This document shows positions 35,098 to 47,362 of a stretch of DNA of 64,000 bases, in pieces. The notes under the pieces were generated by a model. It was not told the DNA's origin and searched no databases. It saw nothing but the letters and a program-made list of their open reading frames with translations. Position 1 is the stretch's first letter. Each line of letters starts with the position of its first letter. Origin of the DNA: Cocos nucifera. Lineage: Eukaryota > Streptophyta > Magnoliopsida > Arecales > Arecaceae. The position numbers and the translations under genes were made by a program. The DNA is taken from assembly GCA_006176705.1 (NCBI GenBank), contig QRFJ01002096.1, positions 1 to 64,000 on the forward strand, in the 5' to 3' direction.

Positions 35098-35895
35098 ATG
35101 ACTTCTTCACTTTCATTGCGTTCAATTTTGGATTCAAATAAATTGACTGATCAAAATTATATGGACTGGCTGAGAAACCTAAAAATAGTACTCAGTCAAG
35201 AAAAACTCTCGTATATTCTTGATGCCCCCGATCCTAAGCCATTAGGGAAAGATGCCAGAGATGAAGATAAGTCCACATACAAGATGTGCTAAAATGATTT
35301 TGTTACTATCAAATGCATCATACTTGCCTCTATGAGTAATGATTTAGAGAGGCAGCATGATGGCATGGATACTCAATCTATATTGCTCAATCTAAAAGAG
35401 CTTTATGGAAAGTATAGTAGAACTGCTAGATATGAGATATCTAAGTAATTATTCCATGCAAGAATGATAGAAGGAACATCTATACAAAATCATGTTTTAA
35501 CGGTAATTGACCTAATCACTCGATTAAGTTAATTAGGTTTTGTTATGGATGGAGAGTTAAGTTAGGATTTGATCCTGTAATCACTTCCAAAATCATTTTC
35601 TCATTTTGTCATGAACTATCACATGAACAAACTAAATTCTTCTTTGCCTGAGCTATTAGATATGCTCAAGATAGCAGAAAGCCATATCAAGAAGGATAAG
35701 GCTCCTTTTCTTCTTGTGGATGGGATCTCCAAGAAGAAGGCAGGCAAAAAGGATTCAAAAAGAAGGTTGAATCCTAAAGGTGGTATAAATAAGAAAAAAA
35801 AAGGAAAAGAAGGTCTCCGGATAGACGACCTATTTTTGCTGTAGCAAAATAGGTCATTGGAAGAGGAATTGCAAGGCTTACATCGCAATCGTGAA
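35098..35895 (+). pseudogene. gag: gag of element D, broken
   Basis: Starts MTSSLSLRSILDS at 35098. Open for 64 codons, then TAA at 35290-35292. Further stops occur at 35446-35448 (after ISK, the same column as a stop in B and E) and near 35530-35580. The segment 35611-35844 covers the C-terminal part with a lysine-rich tail. The zinc knuckle (35836-35878) keeps GHWKRNC, but the first cysteine pair is disturbed and the frame changes. Same architecture as gag of A/B/E/H, with different sequence. Confidence 0.88.
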
Positions 35896-38800
35896 GTCTG
35901 GTGCAAATAATGCACCAAAAGGTATGCATGAGATACATACTATATTACCATTAAATTCTTCTATTTTAAACTCTTGGATATTAGATACCGACTGTGGTTT
36001 TCATATCTGCAAATCTTTGTAGAGACTGCAGAAAATTAAGAGTTTGAAGAAAGGTGACTTCAAGCTCTATGGCGTTGGAGGAGAGTCTATCTAAGTAGAA
36101 GCTATAGGGACAAATATATTGAAGTTACCTTTTGAGAAGATCTTAGAGCTTACAAATTGTTATTATATGCCTAAGATCATTAGAAATATTATATCTATAC
36201 CCTTGTTATTAAAACAAGGTCATAGTCTTAATGTAACGAGAGAAGGTTGCTCGATTAAATATTCTAATGAAAATATTTGTTTTGGCATATTTAGCAATGG
36301 TTTGTTGACTCTATGTTTGGATGACAATATATTTCATATTGATGAAAATAGAAAATGTAAGAGAGATAACATAAATAATACTTTACTTTGGCATTGTCGA
36401 TTAGGTTATATTAGTGAGGCTAGGATTAACAAGTTATATAAAGAAAAGTTCTTTGATCTTTTTGATTATGAATCATTAGAAACTTGTGAATCATGTCTCA
36501 TGGGTAAAATGACTAAGACTCCATTTAGTGGACATGAAGAAAGGACAAAAGAGTTATTAGAACTTATACATACGGATGTATGTGGTCCTATGATAACACA
36601 AGCCAAAGGAGGATACTTTTATTTTATAACATTCACTGATGATTTATCTAGGTTTGGATATGTGTATCTTATGAAACACAAATCAGAAGCTTTTGATAAA
36701 TTTAAAGAGTATCAAAGTATGGTTGAAAAACAAACTGGATAATGTATAAAAATCCTTCGATCTGATCGAAAAGGAGAATACTTATCTAGTAAGTTTCCAG
36801 ACTATCTTAAAGTTAAAGGGATTCGCTTTGAATGGACACCTCCTTATACACCACAATTAAATATGTAGTCGAAAGGAAAAATCATACCTTATTAGATATG
36901 GTATGGTCCATGATGTGCTTCACTGAATTGCCTATTTCCTTCTGGGTACATGCCCTAGAGACCATAATTTATATCTTGAATAGAGTACCTTCTAAATCTG
37001 TATATAGTACTCCATATGAGATATGGAGAAGTAAGAAACCTAATCTTAAGTATCTTAAGATATGGGGTTGTCCAGCATATGTCAAAAAAAATTTTGGACA
37101 TAAACTTGATGCTAGATCAAATAGATGTCTATTTATAGGATATCCTAGAAATAGTATAGGATATTTATTCTACCATCCTACTGAACAAAAGATATTTGTA
37201 AGTAGGCATGCCACTTTCATGAAAAAAAAATTTATCCTAGAAAAGGGCAGTGGCAGAAATATTGAACTTAGTGAAGTTCAAGAAAAACAAATAGAAATTT
37301 CTCAACCATATAATCATATAAAAGAACCAGAACACATAACTCCTATCCATAGGTCTAAAAGAGTACGAAATACACCTATGAGGTATGGATTCATTATTGA
37401 GAACAATGAAGCCCAAGTCATTGAGAATGATGAACCTCTGACCTATACAGAAGCAGTCAAAAGTAAGGACTCTTACAAATGGCTGGCTGCCATGCAATCC
37501 GAAATGGAATCCATGCACACTAACAAAGTATGGACTTTGGTGGATGCACCAGAGGATATAAACCCTATTGGATGCAAATGGATTTTTAAGAAAAAGATTG
37601 GAGCTGATGGTCAAATTGAAACCTATAAGGCCAGATTGGTGGCTAAGGGTTTTAGGCAAAAATAGGGGATTGATTATGATGAAACATTTTCACCTATTGC
37701 CATGCTCAAATCTATTCGGATTATGCTTGCTATAGCAGCATACCACGACTATGAAATATGGCAAATGGATGTAAAGACTGCCTTCCTTAATGGTTTCCTT
37801 GAGGAGGAGGTCTATATGTCACAGCCAGAGGGATTTGAGTCAAATGAGAGACCAAATCAGGTATGCAAGCTTAAGAGATCCATTTATGGATTAAAGCAAG
37901 CATCAAGGAGTTGGAACATCCATTTTGATGAAACAATAAAAGAGTTTGGTTTTATCAAGAATGTGGATGAACCATGTGTGTACAAGAAAACTAGTGGGAG
38001 AACCATAGTATTCTTGGTTCTGTATGTAGATGACATACTCCTCATTGGGAATGATATCCCAATGTTACAATCAGTCAAATTATGGCTATCAAATAAATTT
38101 TTTATGAAAGATTTGGGAGAAGCATCCTGTATACTAGGAATAAAGATCTATAGAGATAGATCTAAGAGGATGCTAGGCTTGTCCCAATCTAGGTACATTG
38201 ACTTAATACTGAAAAAATTTAGTATGGATGGGAGTAAAATGGGTTACTTACCCATGAGTCAAGGCATATATCTCTCTAAAAAGATGTCTCCAAAGACACC
38301 TGAAGAGAAAAATAGAATGAGTTCTATTCCTTATGCTTCAGCTATTAGATCAATAATGTATGCCATGTTATGTACAAGGCCTGATGTTGCTTATGCCTTA
38401 GGCATTGCAAGTAGATTTTAAGCTGATCCAGGAGAGGATCATTGGAAAGTTGTGAAAAATATTCTTAAGTACTTAAGAAAGACTAAAGATATTTTTTTAG
38501 TATATGGTGGTTCTGATCTTAAACTAGATGCATATTCTGACTCTAGTTTTCAATCAGACCCAAATGATAGCAAATCTATTTCAGGATATGTCTTTACTCT
38601 AAATGATGGAGCAGTGAGTTGGAAGAGTACTAAGCAGCCAACTTTAGCTAACTCAACTATTGAGATATAATACATAGCTGTAAGTGAATCCACCAATAAA
38701 GCTGTTTGGATGAAGAAGTTCATCGCTGAATTGGGTGTTATTCCTAAAATTATGAATCTAGTACCACTTTACTGTGATAATACTGGAGCTATTGCTCAAG

Positions 38801-39008
38801 AAAAGAAATCAAGGTCTCATCATAAATCAAACTCATTCTGAGATGCTTCCATCTCGTTCGTGAAATTATTGAAAGATAAGATGTAGTCATAGAACGAGTT
38901 GACACAAAGAACAACATAGTAGACCCATTCACTAAGGCTTTACCACTGCAATTGTTTGATCGCCACTTTGATTGTATGGGATTAAAATATATGGGTGATT
39001 GGCTTTAG
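35896..39008 (+). pseudogene. pol: pol of element D, broken
   Basis: Protease reads WILDTDCGFHIC (35973-36008), where the D-S-G triad is D-T-D. GAG-pre-integrase/integrase frame 36119-36742 has LWHCRLGY, so the second zinc histidine is tyrosine, with C-x2-C, HTDV and TDDLSR intact. A small rearrangement near 36863 shifts frame; 36832-37665 carries the glutamate (VERKN), the C-terminal part and the start of reverse transcriptase. After a TAG (37663-37665), 37702-38421 continues it with YVDD at 38023-38034. RNase H segment 38452-38670 is followed by stops and a frameshift. Family stop TAG at 39006-39008, then CAAGTGGGAGAT as polypurine tract. Confidence 0.92.
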
Positions 39009-39010
39009 TG

Positions 39011-39022
39011 CAAGTGGGAGAT
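39011..39022 (+). other. Polypurine tract of element D
   Basis: CAAGTGGGAGAT directly before the 3' LTR start TGAAAAAAATATGCC. Confidence 0.88.
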
Positions 39023-39256
39023 TGAAAAAAATATGCCCCCAAGCCAATCAAAATTTATTTATTTTTTGGGCTATTTTTGTCTTCCAAACTCATGTAATAA
39101 CATTTTAAAATAAATAAAAGCATTTATTTCATCATATGCAGTGTCTTATTATTTATTTAAGATTATTATGAAACCCATAAATTAGGACTATGATTTTAAG
39201 ATTATGATGAGATCATACCAGTGAGATCTAAAATCTTAAAACCCTAATTTAAAACA
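39023..39256 (+). repeat. 3' LTR of element D, first piece
   Basis: First 234 bp of the LTR, ending in the target AAACA (39252-39256) duplicated by the insertion of E. It continues at 49651. Confidence 0.93.
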
Positions 39257-41535
39257 TGAAAGAAAATCCTGATTTCCCGGACTAGGTTCGTTCAGATCTG
39301 ATCAGATCAAGAGATAAATTTTAAAAATTTTTCTCTTTAAACCTAATCTGATCTGAGATATTTTAGATCTGATTATTATTATTTTAGAAATAAAATAAAA
39401 TCTAGATAAATTAAATCAAATTTAATTTACCTTGATATGGGTAATCCTATTACTCGTTGATGATCCTGTATGCAGTGGAAGGTTCTGGATCTAGCCATGC
39501 AAGTGTCTGGCCTCTATTGGTATCCACTTGGGCTAGATCTGGAGATCCTCTTCTTCTCTATCACGTCTCCAAAAATCAAATCTAGATCTGATCTAGAGAA
39601 TCTTCAAAACTCCTTTTGAAGATCAGCAGTCGTCCTTTGCAGCAGTGCAGCCTTCTAGCTTTCACTCGCCTTTCTTTGATCTGGATCGCACCAACCAAGC
39701 TCCAAAACTCTTTTGGATGTGGAAAGGAGAGGGAGAAGGTGGGTTTGGCATGGAGGAAGAGGGGAGAGGCAGCCTTGGAGCATGGGGTTTGAATTTCTCA
39801 AACTTTCAATCATAATCTGGGTTGGGCGCAGGGTCTTATTTATAGACTATCTATGATCCAACTTCTCTTCTTTCCAACCAATCACAACTCTTTATAAAAT
39901 CAGATCTAAATCTGATTGGTGGGAATAGAGTCCCCTGGATTCCTTCTTAGAGAATGCCTAAGACCAGTCGAAGTTGGTTCTTAGGAGAACTCTAATTGGA
40001 ATCCAAAAAGGAGATGGAGTCCCTATCTAACAGGGACTCCTAGGCGCCTCCAACTTGGGCACACGCCAAAGGTGGAGTGTGCCCTCTTCCTTGCCAGGTT
40101 CTAGTAGGGGGACAGGCCCCCACCAGCTCTCTAATAGATGCTTGACATGTGGTCAAAAGTCAAAGTGTCAATGGTCAACATTTGACCAGTCAAAGGTAGA
40201 CTTTTGACTAAAGTCAAAGAACAAGAAATAGCAGGTGACCAAAAATGGCAGGTAATGTCTTACAAAATAAGACAACCTTTTCTGACTTGGACAACCTTCA
40301 GTCAGACCGTATGAAGGCCTCTGATTAAGCATAAACTCTTTTGGCTCAGTCAGGACAACTAATTTATGATAGCAAAAGAAGAACGTTAGGTTCAATCGAG
40401 TGCTAGCATGATTTCCTTGAACCTAATTGAATCTCATTCAAATCAATTGAACTAGATCAGTTCAATTGATGATCACCAAATTCAAACCCTTATTTGTGTG
40501 ACCCAGTTAGGTTCAGTTCTATATGATAATGGGATATGTCATGATCTCTATCATCGACATCATCGAAACTCCTTTCGATGGATCAGAACTCTTCTGATTC
40601 GAATAGCTAGAATGATCGATAATCTAAATCATTCTAATTGCTCCCAAAATCCACTAATGACACCTAGTAGTATATGGTGGCAACCCATTAGAGTTGAATG
40701 CGAACCTCTTGGTGCAGCTACTTGTGTGATTAATTTCTTCGATCTTGAGCCCCGATCAGATTAGGGTTAAGGTGAACTCGTCAAACCCTAGTTTCTATCA
40801 TATATGTAACATTCGATTCGAGTCGATGTGAAAATCTAAATAGAAACTCTTTCTATATTTCACTCTGCCATGGCCATGGACTTTGGACTTGATTTCATGA
40901 TTATCATAGGGCTGCTCCTCTACCATCGAGGTAGATAGATTCCATCTTGGTGCCATCAGTTCCTATAATGAACATGCTATAGCCAACATACACCTCAGGG
41001 TTCCATATGGCTAGGAGACCAAGTAATGGTATAGTCAAACTATAACACCCTCAAGGTGAACTATCGATGCATCTCAGGTCAAAGAACCAGACACACCACT
41101 GCAGCATCGAGTCAGTCATTAACGAGAAGGTAGACTTCCTAATGACTACTCGAGGTGGTCACGCTCAGTGCCCTCATTCTCTAACGAGTATCTGTACTCT
41201 TACTCTGGTGTCACCACATCATAGACCAAAAACTCCATCTATAAAGAGAAGTGATTGTACACCAACCTTCGGATCAATCACCATCCTGTGTATGATCCTA
41301 TGGGTTCGGAGCATTTTATGAGTTAAACAATGATTATTCATGGTCTCCTTAAATTTTAACTCTGAAATATGAAATTATCATTACCATTAACTCAAAAGTG
41401 TATCACAGCACTAAATACAAATATGTGATAGAAAATAATCCATTTTATTGATATTAGTCAAAATTATAATTTTGCCCCTAGAAGTATATTACAAGTGTCA
41501 GCCAATTCTGGCTTCTATGGTACATATATCTAACA
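39257..41535 (-). repeat. 3' LTR of element E (2279 bp)
   Basis: From TGTTAG at 41535 to TTCA at 39257 on the minus strand. Hairpin at 40016-40040 (arms with one extra mismatch), W-box array near 40150-40215, antisense frames at 40498-40764 and 41067-41321. Confidence 0.95.
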
Positions 41536-41549
41536 ATCTTCCACTTATC

Positions 41550-44500
41550 CTAAAGCCAATTGGTTATAAGTCTAAGTTCCATCTTCTCAAGGTGGACTTC
41601 GATCTTCTGCTGGCCCAGCAGGTTTGTAAGTGGGTTTGCCACATTGTCTGTGGAGTTGACTCTCTTGACCTCGACATAACCCTTTTCGAGGTAATCGCGG
41701 ATGAGGTGGTATCGCCACTCAATATGCTTGGATTTTTGGTGAGACCTCGGCTCCTTAGCAAGGGTGATGGCACCATTGTTGTCGCGGTATAGAGGAATGG
41801 CATCTGATGGCATTACTCCGATTTCTGCAATAAACTTTTTGTACCAGAATGCTTCCTTCGCAGCTTTTGATGCAGCGATATATTCTACTTCCATGGTGGA
41901 ATCTGCTATCACCGTTTGCTTAGAACTCTTCCAGCTGACAGCTCCACCATTGCACACAAACAGACTCCCAGATGTCGACTTTTGATCATCTATATCGAAC
42001 ATGAAATCCGAGTCTGTGTATCCCTGGACTTGGAGTTCTCCGTTACCAAAGACCAACATCATATCCTTAGTTCTTCTTAAGTACTTAAGGATACATTTCA
42101 TAGAAGTCCAATGTTCTTCATCTGGATTTGACTAATATCCACTTGTGACACTCACAGCATGGGCTATATCAGGTCGTGTACATAGCATGGCATACATGAG
42201 ACTCCCTATTGTAGAAGCATAAGGGATCTTGCTCATGCATTCTATTTCCTTAGGTGTGCTGGGGCACATCTTCTTGGAAAGATGAATACCATGTCTGAAG
42301 GGTATTTAATCCCTCTTAGAGTTTTTCATACTAAACCACTTTAGTACTTTCTCTATGTAACATCTTTTGTAAAGTCTAGCATCCTATTCGTCGTATCCCT
42401 ATAGACCTTAATTCCTAGAATAAGATTCTTCGCCCTAGGTCTTTTATGGAGAATTCCTTGGACAAACCATAATTTTGACTGTTGTTAACATGGGAATATC
42501 ATTCCCAATAAGGAGGATGTCATCCACGTACAATATGAGGAAGACAACAGCGCTCCCACTGACCTTTTTGAAAACACACGGTTCCTCTTCATTTTTGATG
42601 AAATCAAACGTTTTGATCACATCATTGAAACGAGTGTTCCAGCTCTGAGATGCTTGCTTAAGTCCATATATGGACCTTTGCAGCTTGCAAATCCTGTGAT
42701 CAGTATCACTGGATGTGAAACCTAGTGGCTGTTCCATATAGATATCTTCCTCAAGATATCCATTTAAGAACGCCGTTTTCACATCCATTTGCCATATTTC
42801 ATAATCGAAATAGGCTACAACGGCAAGCAATGTGCGGATGGATTTTAGCATAGCCACTGGGAAAAAAGTATCCTGATAGTCAATGCCTTCGCATTGACTA
42901 TAACCTTTTGCCACTAGTCTAGCCTTGAATGTCTCCACATTCCATCTGCACCAATCTTTCTCTTGAAGATCCATTTACACCCAATAGGTACTATACCTTC
43001 TGGTGGATCTACCAAGATCCAGACTTGGTTTGAGTGCATCGAGTCAATTTCTGACTGCATTGCCTCTAGCCATTTCTCGGAGTCGATATCTGATATCACC
43101 TCGTTGTAGGTTTTGGGATCATCACCATGAGCATCATTGCCTACGAGGAACGTTTCCTCTACTTTCTCTAAAATAATACCTAAGTATCTCTCAGGGGGAT
43201 GGAAAACTCTTTCTGATCTACGAGGTGGAGGAGGTAGTGTTCTTATTGGCTCAACCTGATTTGGTTTCAATTGGTTCTTAGCTCATTGTACTTGTGAGAC
43301 TTTCTCATCAAGCTTGATTTGCCTTCCAATGCCGCTATCTTGAATAAACTATTTTTCAAGAAAGATGGCATGTCGACTCACAATCACATTATGGTCTTTT
43401 GAAATGTAGAAATAGTATCCTAATGACTCTTTAGGATATCCTATGAATCAAGCTCTGAAGGACCTAAACTCTAACATGTCCACTTGTTGTCTTTTGACAT
43501 GAGCCGGACAACCCCAAATTCTGAGATGACTCAGACTTAGTTTCTTACCATGCTATATCTCATACGGTGTGGTAGGAACGGTTTAAGAGGGAACCCTATT
43601 CAGTAGATAAATTGAAGTCAACAATGAGTGTCCCTAAAGAAAATCAGGGAGGTCTGTGAAGCTCATCATGGATCGAACCATATCCAATAGGGTCCGATTT
43701 CTCCATTCTGAAACCCCGTTGAGTTGAGGTGTTCCTGGTGGAGTCCATTAAGAGACTATGACATTTTCCTTTAGATAGTCTAGGAATTCTCGACTAAGGT
43801 ATTCACCTCCTCGATCTGATCGAAGAACCTTAATGGGTTTTTCAGTTTGTTTTTCTACTTCATGTCTGAATTCTTTGAACTTTTCAAAAGCTTTAGACTT
43901 GTGTCTCATAAGATACACATACCCATACCTAGACAGATCATCGATAAAGGTAATGAAGTAGACAAAATTGTCTCTAGCTGGCACATCAAATGGGCCACAC
44001 ACATCAGTATGTACTAGGGCAAGGGGATCTGTGGCCCTCTCCCCATGTCCAACAAAAGGGAGTTTGGTCATTTTGCCCTGAAAATAAGATTCATAAGTTG
44101 GATATGACTCGAAAGTCAATGGACTCAATAGCCCATTTTTCTCCTATTTATTTATCCTATCTTCTGCTATATGACCTAATCTTAGGTGCCATAGATATCT
44201 GTCATTTGGACTATCCCTGGGTCGTTTGGCATTCACGTTTTGCTCGACAGTTAGAACAGGTACATCAATATGTAGCTGATAAAGACCATTAATAAGGAAA
44301 CCATTTGCAATTTTATTTCTTTGATAAAGAATGTTATAATGGTCCTTAAAGAAGGTAATCACATAGCCTTCTAGTACTAAGCATGAAACAGAAATCAAAT
44401 TCCTGCAAGCTGTAGGCACATAATAACAGTCTTTTAAAACTAAGTCTAAACCAGATGGTAATCGAAGAGGGTATGTTCCTACGGCTACTGTAGCAACTCT

Positions 44501-44690
44501 TGCTCCATTACTGATGCGTAGGATCATGTCTCCATCCCTCAACCTCCTGCTATCCTCAAGATCCTGCATGGAAGTGCACAGATGAGCACTAGAACTAGAG
44601 TCAAGCACCTAACTGGATGCAGAAGAAATCGTAAGGTTAGACTCAATAACGAGCATACCTCCAGAAGATCTTCCTTCTTGTTCTTTAGGA
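41550..44690 (-). pseudogene. pol: pol of element E, broken
   Basis: Family stop at 41550-41552. RNase H (42101-41550) is open for 183 codons and keeps the aspartate of YTDSDF, the glutamate of EVEYIA and D of YRDNNGA. It supplies the segment deleted in B. Reverse transcriptase 42974-42444 contains YVDD near 42528-42517; frame breaks follow near 42450 and 42950. The integrase part ends at the shared TAG (43349-43351), with more breaks near 43500-43600. Integrase and pre-integrase fragments are 44128-43748 and 44608-44144. In protease the tryptophan before V-L-D is a TAG (near 44610), and the motif is D-S-S. Confidence 0.92.
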
Positions 44691-45511
44691 TGGCCAGGTA
44701 AGTAGGGCAGTTCCACTTCCAATGGCCGTCACTATTGCAATGGAAACACTTTCCTTTGACATCGGCCTTTTTCTTCGATTCTGCCTTCTTCTTCTTTGCT
44801 CCTTCCACCTTCTGCTATTTCGCAGACTTTTTTTTCTTTCCATAAGACTTTCTTTTGGAAGAAGTCCATTCCATAGCAAGAACTGAGCCTTTAGAACCTT
44901 TCATAGAAAGCTCAGCGGTAACCAGCATATTCATTAATTCAACCAAGAAATTTTGAAGTTTTTGCATGTGGTAATTCATGATGAATTGTCCATATGCATT
45001 AGTCAAGGATTACAGAATAATATCATTCTGCAGGTCCAAGTCTAACTTCACACAGAGCTTCTCAAGCTCTTCCATGTTCTTGATCATTGCCAAACAATGT
45101 TCTTGGACTAACTGCCCATCACGCATCTTAGCCTTAAAAAGTTATTTCGTGACTTAATATTTGGCTACGCGACTCTGTTCACCAAACATCTCCTGTAGGT
45201 GAGCCAACATTTGGCCAGCAGTCCCGATATCTTCATGTTGGCACTAGAGCTCATCAGACATCGAGCCCAACATATAATATCTGGCCTTATTATGTTCGTC
45301 TATCCATTTTTTTTAGAGATGCTCTCTGTTCAATAGATAGACGGGCTGGTAAGGTGGGAGGGTCCTGGTCTAGTACATGGGTTAACTTTTTGAAATCCAA
45401 AACTATTTTGTAGTTCTTGAGCCAATCTTTATAATTGGGTCCAGTCAGTCTATGTGTGTCCAGGATACGTGCCAATGGGTTGGATGCAGATATTTTTCTA
45501 TAGAGAGTCAA
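44691..45511 (-). pseudogene. gag: gag of element E, broken
   Basis: In-frame start at 45511 (MTLYRKISASNP). The ATG used by B just inside (17823) is ATA here, so a message spliced at the leader acceptor would lack this start. Stop TAA at 45142-45144, the same column as the TGA of B. Knuckle near 44748-44705 is C-F-H-C...GHWK with the following arginine changed to tryptophan. Lysine-rich segment about 44770-44870. Confidence 0.88.
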
Positions 45512-47347
45512 AGATTCTAGTTAGATACTGTAATTATGACTTGACCAATTTGTTTAGAGATTTTATTTTTAAACAAATTAGCTCCTACTATTTTTTCAAA
45601 TCCCTGCACTCCCTCTATAGAGATGCAAAAATCTCCACGATTAATGATTTCTAGAGGGTGGTGCGGTCTCACCAACTGACTCATCACCTCACCTAACAGT
45701 TATTGGTGATGGGTTAGCCAATGAGTGAACAATTCTTGTTCAATGATTCTCTAATCATGGTGCACCCAAACTTGGTCTCTAATTCATGAATCTCACCATA
45801 TCCGAAATATTGATCCACTCCTTAGTTAAGTCAGACCCACCATTTGCACAGACTGGGTTCCTAATTGAGTCTCTTACCGTATCCAGAATATTGAGCCCAA
45901 CTCATCCTCCAGCCCATAGCATCCAATGCCTAATAGACATGGTTGCATCTTCCCGGTGCAACTGAGCCACTGTATCCAGCCGAGAACAATCAATCCTAGG
46001 AAGGGCTCGCACATCTGAATGGTGGAAGACCTCAGACTTAATCTTTTCTTAGGGAGAATTGATTCAGGTCTCATTAAACTAGACTTATCATAGTCATAAC
46101 AATTATGACTAACGTAGTGGCATGGGTTAGCTCGAATTATTGACCACCTCAGATTAGAACTGTGTCAACAGATATAGCTAGGTAAGTGAGACCGATGGAA
46201 GGAATATGCCATTAACTCGTACAAGAACGCATTCAGGTCGAGTAGCTTCCAATTAAAAACTAGTCGGTCATATGTGCCAAACTTACCTTAGACACCAAAT
46301 TGTTGAGCCAGAACCAATTGGGTGAGCCTACAATCCAGACTCTAACCTCTGAGCCTAATTAGGTCTTGCTTGATCGTGACTCGATCTTGACCCAAACTTA
46401 ATCCTATTAGGCTGGTCAATTTAAGCATTGTTGATCCCATCTAACCAACTCTTGATTCGGTTAGATCAACCGCTTAGACCTAATTGAGCTATCCAAGCCT
46501 GAACCCAGTATTATGAATATGTTTTAGATCTAAAATTCTCAATTTTAGACCTAATTGATATTCCATAATCTTAATTTTTAATTAAGTAGGTTCATAAACA
46601 AAATATGCATAATAAATCCTAGGGTTTTAGGATCTAGGGTTTTTGCAAAAGTAAGTTTTGGGTTTCTGATTAAGGTCGAACACGCAGCACCCCTACACAT
46701 CATAAGAATACCCCATCGAATGGGAAGAGAGGGCCTTTAAACCCTTCTTCATTCTTATGATCGGACGGCCAAGAGGAACGCCTTAATCAGGAACATGCAA
46801 TACTACAAAATAATTTTAGATCTATATCATATATCTCATATACAAATTAGATCTAATCATGGCATATTTTGCATACATCTCATGTATCAAATCATGCATA
46901 TTTTCAGATCTAAATTATCTCATAATAATCTAAAAAATTAGATTTAAATTGATCTAATCAAAATAAATTCTAATCTAGATAATTATGTAGAACTATTCTA
47001 CAACTAGTCTAGACATGCATCAATCATATCTCATATGATGTTCAAAAATTAAATAATTTTTATTTGCTATTTTTCAGATATTATTATAACTATTATAATA
47101 TCAAAAAATAGTAAATAAATATATCTAAAATATAATTTAATCAAATTAAATTGAAAACATGCAATACTATTCTATAGAACTATTCTATTTTAGAACTAGT
47201 CATGCATATTTTCTAATCTTAGATCCAAATTATTTAATTTTAATTTTTTCTGATTTTAGATCTAATCAAATATCATGTGACATCTAAAATTACTTATTTT
47301 TTAATTAAAATAAATTTAAAATTAGATCTAAATACTTTTAGAACCTT
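45512..47347 (-). other. Leader of element E
   Basis: Same layout as the leader of B. Potential intron from donor GTAAGT (46286) to acceptor CTCTATAG (45498), 789 nt. Three-stem fold at 46701-46759 with outer arms CATAAGAAT and ATTCTTATG. No coding frame. Confidence 0.72.
46701..46759 (-). ncRNA. Candidate structured RNA element, leader of E
   Basis: Same fold as at 19032-19090. The innermost base pair of the outer stem is T:A here and C:G in B and H, so both sides changed together. The inner hairpin CCCAT-CGA-ATGGG is identical. Confidence 0.5.
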
Positions 47348-47360
47348 GGCTTTGATACCA
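47348..47360 (-). other. Primer-binding site of element E
   Basis: Minus strand reads TGGTATCAAAGCC, the initiator-Met site with one G-to-A change. Confidence 0.9.
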
Positions 47361-47362
47361 GT

